Below, one piece after another: positions 1 through 10,000 of a stretch of 33,354 nt of DNA (position 1 is its first letter; the number at the start of each line of letters is the position of its first letter). The notes below the pieces were generated by a model. It did not search any database. It was not told the origin of the DNA and was given only the letters and a program-made list of their open reading frames with translations. Made by a program: the position numbers and the translations under genes. Source of the DNA: Candidatus Avisuccinivibrio pullicola (GTDB lineage Bacteria; Pseudomonadota; Gammaproteobacteria; Enterobacterales; Succinivibrionaceae); NCBI GenBank assembly GCA_018713485.1, contig DVOQ01000049.1:1-33354 (forward strand), in the 5' to 3' direction.

Positions 1-99
1 AGCAAAACCGGCTAAATTTTACAGGCAATTAACTGAAACAAAAAGAAAACATTTTGCAAAAACATACTGAATTGCAAAATTTTCCGTTTCCCCGGACAA

Positions 100-130
100 A
101 AAATCGGGGGTGACCTTTTTAGTCACCCCC
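100..130 (-). terminator. Rho-independent terminator for a leftward gene beyond the window start
   Basis: A perfect 9-bp inverted repeat (GGGGGTGAC at 106-114, GTCACCCCC at 122-130) encloses a 7-nt loop. Read on the minus strand the stem is followed by a T-tract (complement of the A-run at 98-103), which is the intrinsic terminator layout. On the plus strand no T-run follows. It therefore probably ends a gene lying left of the window on the minus strand. Confidence 0.75.
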
Positions 131-193
131 ACTTCTGGCCAAAAATTGTTAAAAAGGATGAACGTCCCTTCTTTTCTCTTTTACAAAGCACGT

Positions 194-297
194 TATAATG
201 ACGTAATTTACAGCTGTCAGAAAACTGAACTGTGTAGCGGTTCCTGACTGACAAAGAATATCAACTGCCGTGCCCGCAGCCGGGGCCTGCCTATAAT
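194..297 (+). promoter_or_regulatory. Candidate -10 elements upstream of the activase gene
   Basis: Two perfect TATAAT hexamers occur at 194-199 and 292-297 upstream of the gene starting at 343. Neither has a convincing -35 box 16-18 bp upstream, so which is used cannot be decided from sequence. The second lies about 45 nt before the start codon. The rest of the 340-nt leader holds only the leftward terminator and a short hairpin next to the start codon. Confidence 0.4.
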
Positions 298-342
298 GAG
301 GCCGCCCCTAACGAGGAAAAATAACGGTTCACGGTTATTGCC

Positions 343-3300
343 ATGTGCTTTATGACTGAAAACAATCAAGCTTACTACCTTGGAATCGACTTAGGTTCCA
401 CGACCGTCAAATACGTACTTCTTAATGCAGACGGCAAATGCGTGGATAAGGCCTATCTGCGCCATCAGAGCGCCGTGGTCAGCACTCTCACGGACAGCCT
501 TAAAGAACTGTTAGCGCGCCATGGCAACGTGCCGGTGCGCGTCACTTTAACCGGCTCCTCGGCCCTCGCCCTCTCGGACGCCCTTCAGGTGTCCTTCGTG
601 CAGGAAGTGATCGCCGCGAGCACCTTCTTAAAGAGCCTTCCGGAAAAAATTGACGTTTCCGTGGAATTAGGCGGCGAGGACGGTAAGATCCTCTTCCTGT
701 CCCACGGCATGGAACTGCGCATGAATGAGGCCTGCGCCGGCGGTACGGGTGCCTTTATCGATCAGATGGCAACCCTGCTTGATACCGACGCTCCGGGGCT
801 TAACGAGATGGCCGGAAAAGCGCAGAAGACCTTCCCCATCGCCTCGCGCTGCGGCGTCTTCGCCAAGACCGATCTCGTGGCGCTGTTAAATCAGGGCGTG
901 TCACGCGAGGATATCGCCAAATCCATTTTCAACGCCGTGTGCGAGCAGACCATCTCCGGTCTGGCCTGCGGACGCGCCATTGAAGGCACGGTCGCACTGT
1001 TAGGCGGCCCGCTCTCCTTTTTAACCGAACTTAAGGCCTCCTTTGTCGAGCGTTTAGGATCGGACACCACGCACTTTGTGGAGATTCCCGACGGACAGTA
1101 CGCCATCGCACAGGGCGCGGCGGCCTCCTTAAAGGAAAGCTGCGAGGATCCGCTCACCGCCCGCCAGGACGCAGAGCGCAAGGCGGCTCTGCCCCTTGAA
1201 ACCTTTATTGAACGCCTCTCCGTCACCCCCGTCACCTCCGGGGATGAGCCCCTGCCGGCCCTCTTTACCTCGGATGAGGAATACGCGGAGTTCAAAGAAC
1301 GTCACGCCCATGAAAAATTAGAACGCGTAAGCTTTGAGGATGCCAGGGGCGATCTCTTCCTTGGCGTGGACCTTGGCTCCACCACGGTCAAGGGCGTGCT
1401 CATTGACGCCTCGCACCGTCTTATCACGAGCTTTTATGCCCACAACGGCGGCTCGCCCCTTGAGCATCTGCTGCCTGAAATTGAGCGCATTTTAAAGGCC
1501 GTGGAACAAAATCCCGAATGCCGGATCGCCGCCATCTGTACCACCGGTTACGGCGCGGATCTGGCCAAGGCGGCCCTAAACGCGCAGTTTACCGAGGTGG
1601 AGACGCTCGCCCATCAGAAAGCGGCCTGTGCCTTTGACCCTGATACCTCCTATGTCATTGACATCGGCGGCCAGGACATGAAGTGCATCAAGGTCAAGGA
1701 CGGCATCATCAAGGGCATGGCCCTCAACGAGGCCTGTTCCTCAGGCTGCGGCTCCTTTATCGAGACCTTTGCCCGTCAGCTTAATCTGCCCTTATCTGAT
1801 TTTATCGGCAAAGCCCTGAAGGCTCAGCACCCCTGCGATCTGGGCACGCGCTGCACGGTGTTCATGAACTCCAAGGTCAAGCAGGCGCAGCGCGACTCGG
1901 TGCCCGTGGAGGATATCGCCTCGGGGCTGTGTCTTTCCATCGTGCGTAACGCCCTGTACAAGGTACTGCGCATTCACGACAGTTCCGAGTTAGGCGAGCA
2001 CGTGGTGGTGCAGGGCGGCACCTTCCTCAATGACGCCATCCTGCGCGCCTTTGAAATGCACATCGGGCGCAACGTCATCCGTCCCGACATCGCAGGTCTC
2101 ATGGGCGCCTTCGGCGCGGCCCTCATCGCCATGGAGCGCTATGACGCGAAGCACCCCCTCGACTTAAAACCCGAGTTTCTGAATTTAAGCGGCATCAAGA
2201 TCCGGCAGTTCCGCTGCAAGGGCTGCTCAAATCACTGCCTGCTGACCATGAATACCTTCCTTTCGGGGCAGAAGCACATTCACGGCAACCGCTGCGACTT
2301 TGCCTTAAAGACCGGCATCAAGAACAAGGAAAAAGAGGTCTTTATCGATTTCAAGCTCGACACCCTCTTTAACCGTGAGGTCCTGAGCCCTGAAAACGCC
2401 CCGCGCGGCGTGGTGGGCATTCCCCGCGTGCTCAATATCTTCGAGCACTATCCTTACTGGCATGAGCTCTTTACCTCCCTGGGCTTTGCCGTAGAGCTCT
2501 CGCCCCTTTCCACCAAGGAAATTGCCGAGATGGGCAACGTCACCATTCCCTCACAGAGCCTGTGCTATCCGGCCAAGCTCACGCACGGACACGTGACGTA
2601 CCTGGCCGACAGGGGGGTAAAGGATATCTTCCTGCCCTGCATCCCGCGTGAGGCGCGCATCGAGAGCAATCCCGACAGCTACGCCTGCCCCGTGGTGGGC
2701 GGCTATCCCGAGGCCTTAAAGCTCAATGTCATCAGTCAGCACGAGGGTCTCAGGATTCACACGCCCTTCCTTGATCTCACCAAGGACAAGACGGTGCGCC
2801 GTGCCATTCTTACCTGCTTTAAGGACAGGAAGCTAAAGCGCGGTGAAGTCAGGCGTGCCGTCAAAAAAGCCCGCCATGCCCTTTTTGCCTATAAGGAAGC
2901 GATTCGTCAGAAAGGCGCCGAAGTTTACGAACGGGCCCTCGAGGAAGGCAAGCCCCTCGTGGTGCTGGCCGGACGTCCCTACCACATTGACCCGCTCATC
3001 AACCACGGCATTCCCTCGCTTATCAGCTCCTTAGGCGCACTGGTGGTTACCGAGGACGCCATCTTCAGTCTCGCCAGAAAACTGCCCAAGCTTGACGTCG
3101 TCAATCAGTGGGCCTTCCACAGCCGCCTTTACAAGGCTGCCGAGGTGGTCGTGGAGCAGGAGAACGCGCAGTTCGTGCAGTTAGTCTCCTTTGGCTGCGG
3201 CATTGACGCCATCACCTCCGAGCAGATCAAGAAAATCCTTGAGCGTGAGGACAGGATCTATACCATGCTCAAGATTGATGAGGGCGATACCCTGGGTGCG

Positions 3301-4671
3301 GCGCGCATCCGCTTAAAGTCCCTGCTCTGCGCCGTGGATGAGAACGCCCGTAACCTGCACCGCAAGGAGATGGAAAAGAGCGTCACACGCCATCATCAGT
3401 CCTCGCTGCCAGATTCCCTGCGCACGCTCTATATCCCGCAGATGGCTCCCATCCACTTCCCCATCCTCACCAGGGCCCTCGAAAGCCTCGGCTTCAGGGT
3501 GCATTTACTGGAAAAGGTCTCGGATGACGCCATTGAGCTTGGCCTGAAGCATGTCAACAATGACGCCTGCTATCCGGCCATCGTGGTCATAGGACAGCTC
3601 CTTGATGCCCTTGAGAGCGGTGAAATTGAGCGCGACCGGGCGGCCCTGCTGCTCGCCCAGACCTGCGGTCCCTGCCGCGCCACCAATTACCCGGCGCTCC
3701 TGAAGTGGGCCCTGCACGATCTTAAGTACGATGACGTGCCTATCGTCACGCTCTCAAGCTACGATCTCAATACCGATGCCCTGAAGCTTAAACTGGGGCT
3801 GCGCGGTCTTTACACCATGATGAAGGGCATTCTGTTAGGCGATCTCATACAGAAACTCTATTTCAGGTGCAAGACCTATGAGGTCAATGCAGGCGAAAGC
3901 GACAGAGCTCTGGCCTACGCCACTTCCGTGGCCTGCGCCTTAATGGAGACCAGACGCAAAAAGCAGTTCCGCGTCGCCGTCACTAAGGTCATCGAGGCCT
4001 TCAGCGCCATTAAGCTTCGGGACGAAGTGCGCCCGCGGGTGGGTATCGTGGGAGAGATCCTGCTTAAGTACCACCCCAAAGCCAACCTTGATCTCATGAA
4101 CCGCGTCATCGCCGAGGGCGCGGAGCCGGTCTTAGGCGATATCGCCTCCTTCGTGCTCTACTGTCTGAACGACAGTATCTATCAGGCGCGCTACATGAAG
4201 GGTTCGTGGGCCCGCGCCACCGGCTCGTGGCTCATCTCGGCACGCTTTAACCGTATGCGCGAGGTCATTTCCACGGCACTTGCGGGCACGCATTTTGAGC
4301 GTCTCACTCCCTTCTCGGATTACAAGAAGGCCATCGAAGGCCTCATTTCAGCCGGACAGCAGGCAGGTGAAGGCTGGTTGCTCACCGCTGAGATGATCGA
4401 CTTCATCGAACATGGCGTGAACAACGTCCTGTGCGTGCAGCCCTTTGCCTGCCTGCCCAACCACGTCACGGGCAAAGGCGTGATGCGCGCCGTGCGCATG
4501 ATGTACAGGGATGCTAATCTCTGCGCCATTGACTTTGAGGCAGGTACTGCCGAATCGAATGTCGCCAACCGCCTGAAGCTCTTTATCACTCAGGCCAAGG
4601 AGATTGAGTTTAACAAGAAGGCAGGCGCCATCCGCTTTGCCGTCAGCGGAAAAGAGAAACAGAGTGCCTGA
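343..4671 (+). CDS. Tandem 2-hydroxyacyl-CoA dehydratase activase / dehydratase-like fusion protein
   Basis: The 1442-residue protein has two ASKHA-type ATPase modules of the BadF/BadG/BcrA/BcrD (HgdC) family. The first has phosphate loop GIDLGSTTVK at 14-23 and the second GVDLGSTTVK at 341-350. Each keeps the two cysteines expected to ligate the bridging [4Fe-4S] cluster (C131/C170 and C465/C504). A cysteine cluster CxxCxxxC (C625, C628, C632) with C651 follows. Next come a DUF2229-like region from about residue 690 and a C-terminal HgdB-like dehydratase-subunit region from about 1020, with cysteine motifs NNDACYP and QTCGPC. In the family, ATP-driven activases pass a low-potential electron to 2-hydroxyacyl-CoA dehydratases; the substrate here is unknown. 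Fused proteins of this size are known in anaerobes. The start is uncertain: ATG 343 and ATG 352 both lack an adjacent Shine-Dalgarno, and a GAGG lies at 313-316. Confidence 0.9.
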   Translation: MCFMTENNQAYYLGIDLGSTTVKYVLLNADGKCVDKAYLRHQSAVVSTLTDSLKELLARHGNVPVRVTLTGSSALALSDALQVSFVQEVIAASTFLKSLPEKIDVSVELGGEDGKILFLSHGMELRMNEACAGGTGAFIDQMATLLDTDAPGLNEMAGKAQKTFPIASRCGVFAKTDLVALLNQGVSREDIAKSIFNAVCEQTISGLACGRAIEGTVALLGGPLSFLTELKASFVERLGSDTTHFVEIPDGQYAIAQGAAASLKESCEDPLTARQDAERKAALPLETFIERLSVTPVTSGDEPLPALFTSDEEYAEFKERHAHEKLERVSFEDARGDLFLGVDLGSTTVKGVLIDASHRLITSFYAHNGGSPLEHLLPEIERILKAVEQNPECRIAAICTTGYGADLAKAALNAQFTEVETLAHQKAACAFDPDTSYVIDIGGQDMKCIKVKDGIIKGMALNEACSSGCGSFIETFARQLNLPLSDFIGKALKAQHPCDLGTRCTVFMNSKVKQAQRDSVPVEDIASGLCLSIVRNALYKVLRIHDSSELGEHVVVQGGTFLNDAILRAFEMHIGRNVIRPDIAGLMGAFGAALIAMERYDAKHPLDLKPEFLNLSGIKIRQFRCKGCSNHCLLTMNTFLSGQKHIHGNRCDFALKTGIKNKEKEVFIDFKLDTLFNREVLSPENAPRGVVGIPRVLNIFEHYPYWHELFTSLGFAVELSPLSTKEIAEMGNVTIPSQSLCYPAKLTHGHVTYLADRGVKDIFLPCIPREARIESNPDSYACPVVGGYPEALKLNVISQHEGLRIHTPFLDLTKDKTVRRAILTCFKDRKLKRGEVRRAVKKARHALFAYKEAIRQKGAEVYERALEEGKPLVVLAGRPYHIDPLINHGIPSLISSLGALVVTEDAIFSLARKLPKLDVVNQWAFHSRLYKAAEVVVEQENAQFVQLVSFGCGIDAITSEQIKKILEREDRIYTMLKIDEGDTLGAARIRLKSLLCAVDENARNLHRKEMEKSVTRHHQSSLPDSLRTLYIPQMAPIHFPILTRALESLGFRVHLLEKVSDDAIELGLKHVNNDACYPAIVVIGQLLDALESGEIERDRAALLLAQTCGPCRATNYPALLKWALHDLKYDDVPIVTLSSYDLNTDALKLKLGLRGLYTMMKGILLGDLIQKLYFRCKTYEVNAGESDRALAYATSVACALMETRRKKQFRVAVTKVIEAFSAIKLRDEVRPRVGIVGEILLKYHPKANLDLMNRVIAEGAEPVLGDIASFVLYCLNDSIYQARYMKGSWARATGSWLISARFNRMREVISTALAGTHFERLTPFSDYKKAIEGLISAGQQAGEGWLLTAEMIDFIEHGVNNVLCVQPFACLPNHVTGKGVMRAVRMMYRDANLCAIDFEAGTAESNVANRLKLFITQAKEIEFNKKAGAIRFAVSGKEKQSA

Positions 4672-4706
4672 AGCCCGGGATCCCCGCAGGGAGTTCTTAC
4701 ACTAAG

Positions 4707-4740
4707 AGCGCCGCCCATTACCGCTAAGGGGGCGCTTTTT
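4707..4740 (+). terminator. Intrinsic terminator of the activase gene
   Basis: AGCGCC at 4707-4712 pairs with GGCGCT at 4731-4736. The stem continues with CCC/GGG past a single bulged G, closes an 11-nt loop, and runs into a 5-T tract ending at 4740. It lies 36 nt after the stop codon. The T-tract runs straight into the -10 element of the next gene. Confidence 0.75.
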
Positions 4741-4748
4741 GCTACAAT
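4740..4748 (+). promoter_or_regulatory. Extended -10 promoter of metG
   Basis: TGCTACAAT matches the extended -10 form TGnTANAAT. It overlaps the end of the preceding terminator T-tract and lies about 50 nt before the chosen metG start. The -35 is weak; TTACCG at 4718 has 19-bp spacing. Similar T-tract/TGCTA fusions occur before ppnN and the PiT gene. Confidence 0.55.
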
Positions 4749-4798
4749 GCCCACGGTTTTTAGCGATTTCAGCGTTGTTTAATTTATCGAGAATGGTT

Positions 4799-6865
4799 AT
4801 GCAGAAGCGTTCCATGTTAGTCACCTCCGCCCTGCCCTATGCCAACGGTCCCCTGCACCTTGGTCATATGCTCGAGCACATTCAGTCGGACATTTTCGTG
4901 CGTTTTGAGCGCGCCATGGGTCATGAGGTGTATTACGTCTGTGCCGATGACTGCCACGGCACTCCCATCATGATCAAGGCCCACAACGAGGGCATGACCC
5001 CCGAACAGCTCATTGAGAAAATCGGAGAGGGTCACCGTGCCGACATGCAGGGTTTCCTGATTAACTACGACAATTACTATAAGACCCATTCCGAGGAAAA
5101 CCGCGTTCTCTCCTCTAAAATGTTTGAAACCCTGAAAAAAGAGGGTCTCATCTTCACGCGCGAGATTTCGCAGCTCTACGATCCCGTCAAGGGCATGTTC
5201 CTTCCCGACCGTTTCGTCAAGGGCACCTGCCCGCGCTGCGGCGCTGCCGATCAGTACGGTGATAACTGCGAGGTGTGTTCGGCCACCTATGATCCCACGG
5301 AGTTAAAGAACCCCTACTCCACGGTCTCCGGTGCCACCCCCGTCCTTAAGAACTCGGTGCACTATTTCTTTGACCTGCCCAAGCTTAACGACTTCCTGCA
5401 CGAGTACGTCAACCGCGAGGGCGTACTGCCCCCCGAGATGGCGCACAAGCTTGACGAGTGGTTTAAGCAGGGACTGAAGCCCTGGGATCTGTCGCGCGAC
5501 GCCCCGTATTTCGGCTTTGAGATCCCCGGCACCTCCGACAAGTACTTCTACGTGTGGTTAGACGCGCCGATTGGCTACATGGCCTCGTTCAAGAATTTCT
5601 GTGACCGTCAGGGCATCGACTTTGACGCTTTCTGGAAAGAGGACAGCGATAAGGAGCTCTATCACTTTATCGGTAAGGATATTCTCTACTTCCATTCCCT
5701 GTTCTGGCCGGGCGAACTTCACGCCGCGCACTGCCGCGTGCCGACCTCCATCTTCGTACACGGCTATGTGACGGTGAACGGCGCCAAGATGTCCAAATCA
5801 AAAGGCACCTTTATTCAGGCCTCGACTTACCTTAAGCACTTAAAGCCCGAGTGCCTGCGCTACTACTTTGCCTCCAAGATGACCGCCGATCCGGTCGATC
5901 TCGATCTTTCCCTCGACGATTTCGTGGCACGCGTCAACTCCGATATCGTGGGCAAGACCGTCAACCTCGCCTCGCGCACCGCAGGCTTTATCACCAAGCG
6001 CTTTGAAGGCAGGCTCTCTGAGAGCGTCTACGATCATGAGCTGCAGGAGAGAGCGGCCTCCATCATGGACAAGGTCTGCAAAGCCTACGACAGCCGCAAT
6101 TACGCCGAGGCCATCCGCGAGATCATGGCCTTAGCCGACGAGGCCAACCGCTTTATTGACCGTGAGGCCCCGTGGGTACTGGCCAAGCAGGAAGGCACTG
6201 AGGAAAAGCTGCAGGCCGTCTGCACCCAGGGCCTTAACCTCTATAAGGCTCTCATCACCTATTTAAGCCCCGTGCTTCCCGAGCTGTATGCAAAGAGTCA
6301 GGAGTTCTTAAATCATCCCCTGCCCTTTAATGAGGCCGGCAGTCCCTTATTAGGCCACACCATCAACTCCTTTAAGCCGCTCTTTGCGCGCATCGATCCC
6401 AAAGCCGTAGAGGCGATGCTCGAGGACAGCAAGCAGGATCTTAAGACCCAGGCGGCTAAGACCCCGGCAAAAGCTGAAGCAAAGAGCGCTCCAGGGGACT
6501 CCGCAGAGACGGAAGAGAACGGTTTTATCCCCCTTGCCCCCGAGATAACCATTGACGATTTCATGAAGCTTGATCTGCGCGTGGGCACCGTGCTCTCTGC
6601 CGAGGAAGTCGAGGGCGCGCGCAAGCTCTTAAAGCTTAAGGTGGATATCGGTCTTGGCGTCAGACAGGTCTTTGCCGGCATTAAGAGCGCCTATAAACCT
6701 GAGGAACTCGTGGGCCGTCAGGTCATCCTCGTGGCCAACTTAAAGCCCCGTCAGATGAAGTTCGGCCTATCCGAGGGCATGATCATGGCCGCCGGTGAAG
6801 GTGGTGCGGACATTTTCGTCCTAAGCCCCGATACGGGAGCTAAAAACGGCGACAAGGTGCATTAA
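4799..6865 (+). CDS. metG: Methionyl-tRNA synthetase
   Basis: This class I aminoacyl-tRNA synthetase charges tRNA-Met and initiator tRNA in the cytosol. The 688-residue product shows the HIGH-type motif HLGH at 20-23. Four zinc-binding cysteines of the knuckle lie at C144, C147, C157 and C160, and KMSKS at 330-334. A C-terminal EMAPII/Trbp111-like tRNA-binding domain spans roughly 580-688 (DFMKLDLRVGTV onward). Length and layout match the long E. coli-type enzyme. I chose ATG 4799 because GAGA at 4789-4792 sits 6 nt upstream and the N-terminus then aligns with known MetRS. ATG 4793 and an upstream in-frame start at 4739 are possible, but the latter lies inside the terminator. An Ala/Lys-rich linker precedes the tRNA-binding domain. 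Confidence 0.98.
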   Translation: MQKRSMLVTSALPYANGPLHLGHMLEHIQSDIFVRFERAMGHEVYYVCADDCHGTPIMIKAHNEGMTPEQLIEKIGEGHRADMQGFLINYDNYYKTHSEENRVLSSKMFETLKKEGLIFTREISQLYDPVKGMFLPDRFVKGTCPRCGAADQYGDNCEVCSATYDPTELKNPYSTVSGATPVLKNSVHYFFDLPKLNDFLHEYVNREGVLPPEMAHKLDEWFKQGLKPWDLSRDAPYFGFEIPGTSDKYFYVWLDAPIGYMASFKNFCDRQGIDFDAFWKEDSDKELYHFIGKDILYFHSLFWPGELHAAHCRVPTSIFVHGYVTVNGAKMSKSKGTFIQASTYLKHLKPECLRYYFASKMTADPVDLDLSLDDFVARVNSDIVGKTVNLASRTAGFITKRFEGRLSESVYDHELQERAASIMDKVCKAYDSRNYAEAIREIMALADEANRFIDREAPWVLAKQEGTEEKLQAVCTQGLNLYKALITYLSPVLPELYAKSQEFLNHPLPFNEAGSPLLGHTINSFKPLFARIDPKAVEAMLEDSKQDLKTQAAKTPAKAEAKSAPGDSAETEENGFIPLAPEITIDDFMKLDLRVGTVLSAEEVEGARKLLKLKVDIGLGVRQVFAGIKSAYKPEELVGRQVILVANLKPRQMKFGLSEGMIMAAGEGGADIFVLSPDTGAKNGDKVH

Positions 6866-6879
6866 CCTCCTCCCGCTTT

Positions 6880-6909
6880 AGTTAAGGGGGCCCGGGTCCC
6901 CTTAACTTT
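6880..6909 (+). terminator. Hairpin terminator after metG
   Basis: A perfect 10-bp stem, AGTTAAGGGG (6880-6889) with CCCCTTAACT (6898-6907), encloses an 8-nt loop containing CCCGGG. It starts 15 nt after the metG stop. Only a short TTT follows, so termination may be weaker than at a canonical site. Confidence 0.6.
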
Positions 6910-6992
6910 GCGCCCCCGCCACTTTCCTTAATCGCTTTCCCAGAGGTTTTTCTGTCTTCTCGCAGCAAGGTTCCGGGAAAGAGGGCCTCTCA

Positions 6993-7001
6993 TGCTAAAA
7001 T
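6993..7001 (+). promoter_or_regulatory. Extended -10 promoter of the GGDEF/EAL-like gene
   Basis: TGCTAAAAT is a clean extended -10 element, 55 nt upstream of the start codon at 7056. No good -35 is seen; TTCCGG at 6971 has 19-bp spacing. The extended TG probably compensates. Confidence 0.55.
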
Positions 7002-7055
7002 AGGGCCGTTTCACTTAACATTCATCCAGCTTGCAGCGACTCCCGGGGTAAGTCC

Positions 7056-10000
7056 ATGCAGATCCTGACGCCTTTGCTTGATAATTTACAGCAGCACGTG
7101 TTCGTGCTCGATCCAGCGACCGACAACGTCACCTACGTCAATGCCACCATGATGCGTGCCTATACTCAGGCAGGCTTTCCCCTGACCGCGGACTCACTGC
7201 CCCGTCCCTGTCACGAGCTTTTGTGCGGCAATACCCGCCGCTGCGCCACCTGTTCCCTCAAGCACTTAAAACACGGCGCTAACGTGACCCGTTTCCGTTT
7301 TAATCCGGTGCTCAACGAAGAACGCCACTGTCAGATCTACGCGCTCAATACCGACGAGGGCTTAAGATGCATCATCATCTCCGAGTCTCCGGAGGCCCGC
7401 TTTGAAGACCGGGAAATCCTTGAGCGTAAATACGCCAAGCGCATTATACAGAACTACATCACCGACACGGCCAATCAGGATCCCGAGAGCACGGACAGCG
7501 CCATGCGTCAGCTCGAGCACTTCCTGCGCCATTTTGCCTCCCTCTTTGAGGCCGAGCACGCCTCCATCGTCAGACTCTTTGCCGACGACTCCGTCAGTAT
7601 CTACGATCAGTGGCCCTCCTACAGCGCAGATTCACTCAGCGAAGAGAGACAGCGCCTGCACAGCGCCCTGATCCCTAAACTCAAGGAGCGCTTTCATCAG
7701 GGCGAGGAGCTCATTTACTTTGACGATCCGGAGAGCTTTAAACGGGACTATCCCCTGCTTTACGGGATGATCGACGTCAGGCAGCTTAACAACATCGCGA
7801 TCGCCCCCATTTTTCTGACCGAAGGGCTGTTTGGCTTTCTCACCATGGCCAATTTCGCGCCCGCGCAGCTTAACACCTTAAAAGGCACCCTCGCTCTCAT
7901 TGCCAATTTCGTGATCATGCTGACCATGAACTCGCGGCTGCATGAGCGGCTGGAATTTCTAAGCTACCGCGATCAGCTCACGGGTCTTTACAACCGCCAC
8001 GCCTTAAACCGCCTCTTAAACAGCCGCTTTAACGGCGAGGACGTCGCGGTCATTTACTGTGACATCACGGGACTTAAACCCGTCAACGATGCCATGGGCC
8101 ATGAGGAAGGCGACAGGCTCATTGTCAAAACCGCCGACATCCTGCGTCAGACCTTCCTTGAAAAACAGATTTACCGTATCGGCGGTGACGAGTTCCTGCT
8201 CTGGACCACCTCCTTAAGCCGTGAAAAGCTTACGGCAGCCGTAGCGTCCCTCAAGGAAAATTTTATCTCCCGTCAGTGCAACGTGGCCGTGGGCTCGGCC
8301 TTTGGCGAAAACTGGCAGGACACCTTAACCCCGCTCATGGCCGAGGCTGATAAGAGCATGTACGTGGACAAGAAGCTCTACTACACTTCAAGCCTCTTTG
8401 CCAGGGACAAGCGCGAGAGCGAGATCTCCCAGGAAGCGCTCAAGGTCTTAGAGCATTTTTACGTCGAGAGTCTTGATAACACCGCCTTTGCGCAGTACAT
8501 CAAGCACAATTACTACTCGGCCGCCACGCTTTTTAAGACCCTCTCCCACGGCTCCTTGCCTCTTTATCTCTGCTTTGGCGATCCTCAGCGCAACGTCTTT
8601 TACGTTTCAGACCGCTTCCGCGAGGACTTCGGCTTTGAATCCAATCTCGTGCCCGATCTCTTCACCTTCCTTGAGGACAAGCTGGTCTCGGCCTACGACC
8701 GGCGCGTGTTCCGCCGCACCGCGGAGACCATGTTACGCGAGAGGCAGGAAGAGAGCGATCTGCATCTGCGCTTCAGGGACGGCGAGGATCATCAGCAGTG
8801 GATACACTGGCACGGCTCCTTCCTCTGGGAAGAAGGAGAGGAACGGCCGGTCTTTTACGCAGGCTACCTCATCGCCGAGGAAGATTCACAGACCCTGGAC
8901 AGCGTCACGGGGCTTCCTGGTCCCGAGGCAGCCCGCATGGAGCTTATCCGCCGCACCGAAGCTCACGAGCACTTTACCATGGTGGTCTTTGCCCCCGGTA
9001 ACTTCCGCACTTTCAATGACGAGCGCGGACGTGAGTTTTCCAATCACCTCCTCTGCGAGATCGTGCAGCATCTTTCGGGTGTGCTCGACATTAACAGCGA
9101 GCTGTACCGTCTTGAAGGACTTACTTTCCTTGTCATCCTCAGCGAGGAAAGCGCCCGCGATCCCGTGCAGGCCATCCGCAACATCGTCACGGCCGTTAAG
9201 GACACCTACAGAGCACACACCCTCTCCACGGCCCGCGCCGTGAGCGCCGCGCTGCTCTCGAGTCCCGAAAACGGCACCGATGCCGACGTGCTCTTAAATC
9301 ACGCCGCCTTCTGCTGCACGCGGGCGCAGAAAAACCCCGCTACCCAGCTCTATTTAAGTCCCGAGAACGAGGCAGTACGCGTAAGGCAGGATGAACTGCT
9401 GCATAAGGTGGAACAGGCCTTTGATAAAGACTACGCGGGTCTGAGCCTGCGCTTTAACCCTCTCGTGAGCGCTCTCACGCGTCAGATTGGCGCCATCGAG
9501 TGCCGTCTGGCCTTTACCGATCACCGTACCACTTACTCTGAAGCGGACTTTATGCTGCTGCTTGCCCAGTCCCCGCTCCTTGATAAGGCGGTGCAGTATT
9601 ATTTAAGACATATCGCGCGCCTTTCCTATCACAGCGCCAATTACCGGAGCGGCTTTGGTATCTACACCTCACCGCTTTACTTTGAATACGCGCCCGATAC
9701 CTTCCTTGAATATCTGCAGGCCTTAATTTCCTACAGGCACATCAATCCCTCCATCGTGCACATAGACGTACCGCTGCGCCTTGCCGTGCAGCCCCGTTAC
9801 CGCACGGCGCTTAGGAATTTAAGAGAGAGCGGCTTTCCCATGAGCCTTGACGGCTGGGGACAGGACAGCCTGAACCTTAAGCTGCTGCGTGATTTTGACT
9901 GTGATGAGGTGCGTCTCACTCCCTCCCTGTCCCTCCACGCTCTTGATGACTCGGATATGCAGGCACTGCTGGATGCCACGGTTTACGCCTGCCGTACCTT

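Noticed and set aside
6935-6981. CTTTCCC / GGGAAAG inverted repeat before the GGDEF/EAL-like gene
   Set aside because: Seven base pairs with a loop over 30 nt; likely chance.
8473-9243. Plus-strand ORF of 256 codons inside the GGDEF/EAL-like gene
   Set aside because: It is a frame-shifted shadow, rich in Ser/Pro/Arg as expected for an out-of-frame reading of GC-rich DNA.
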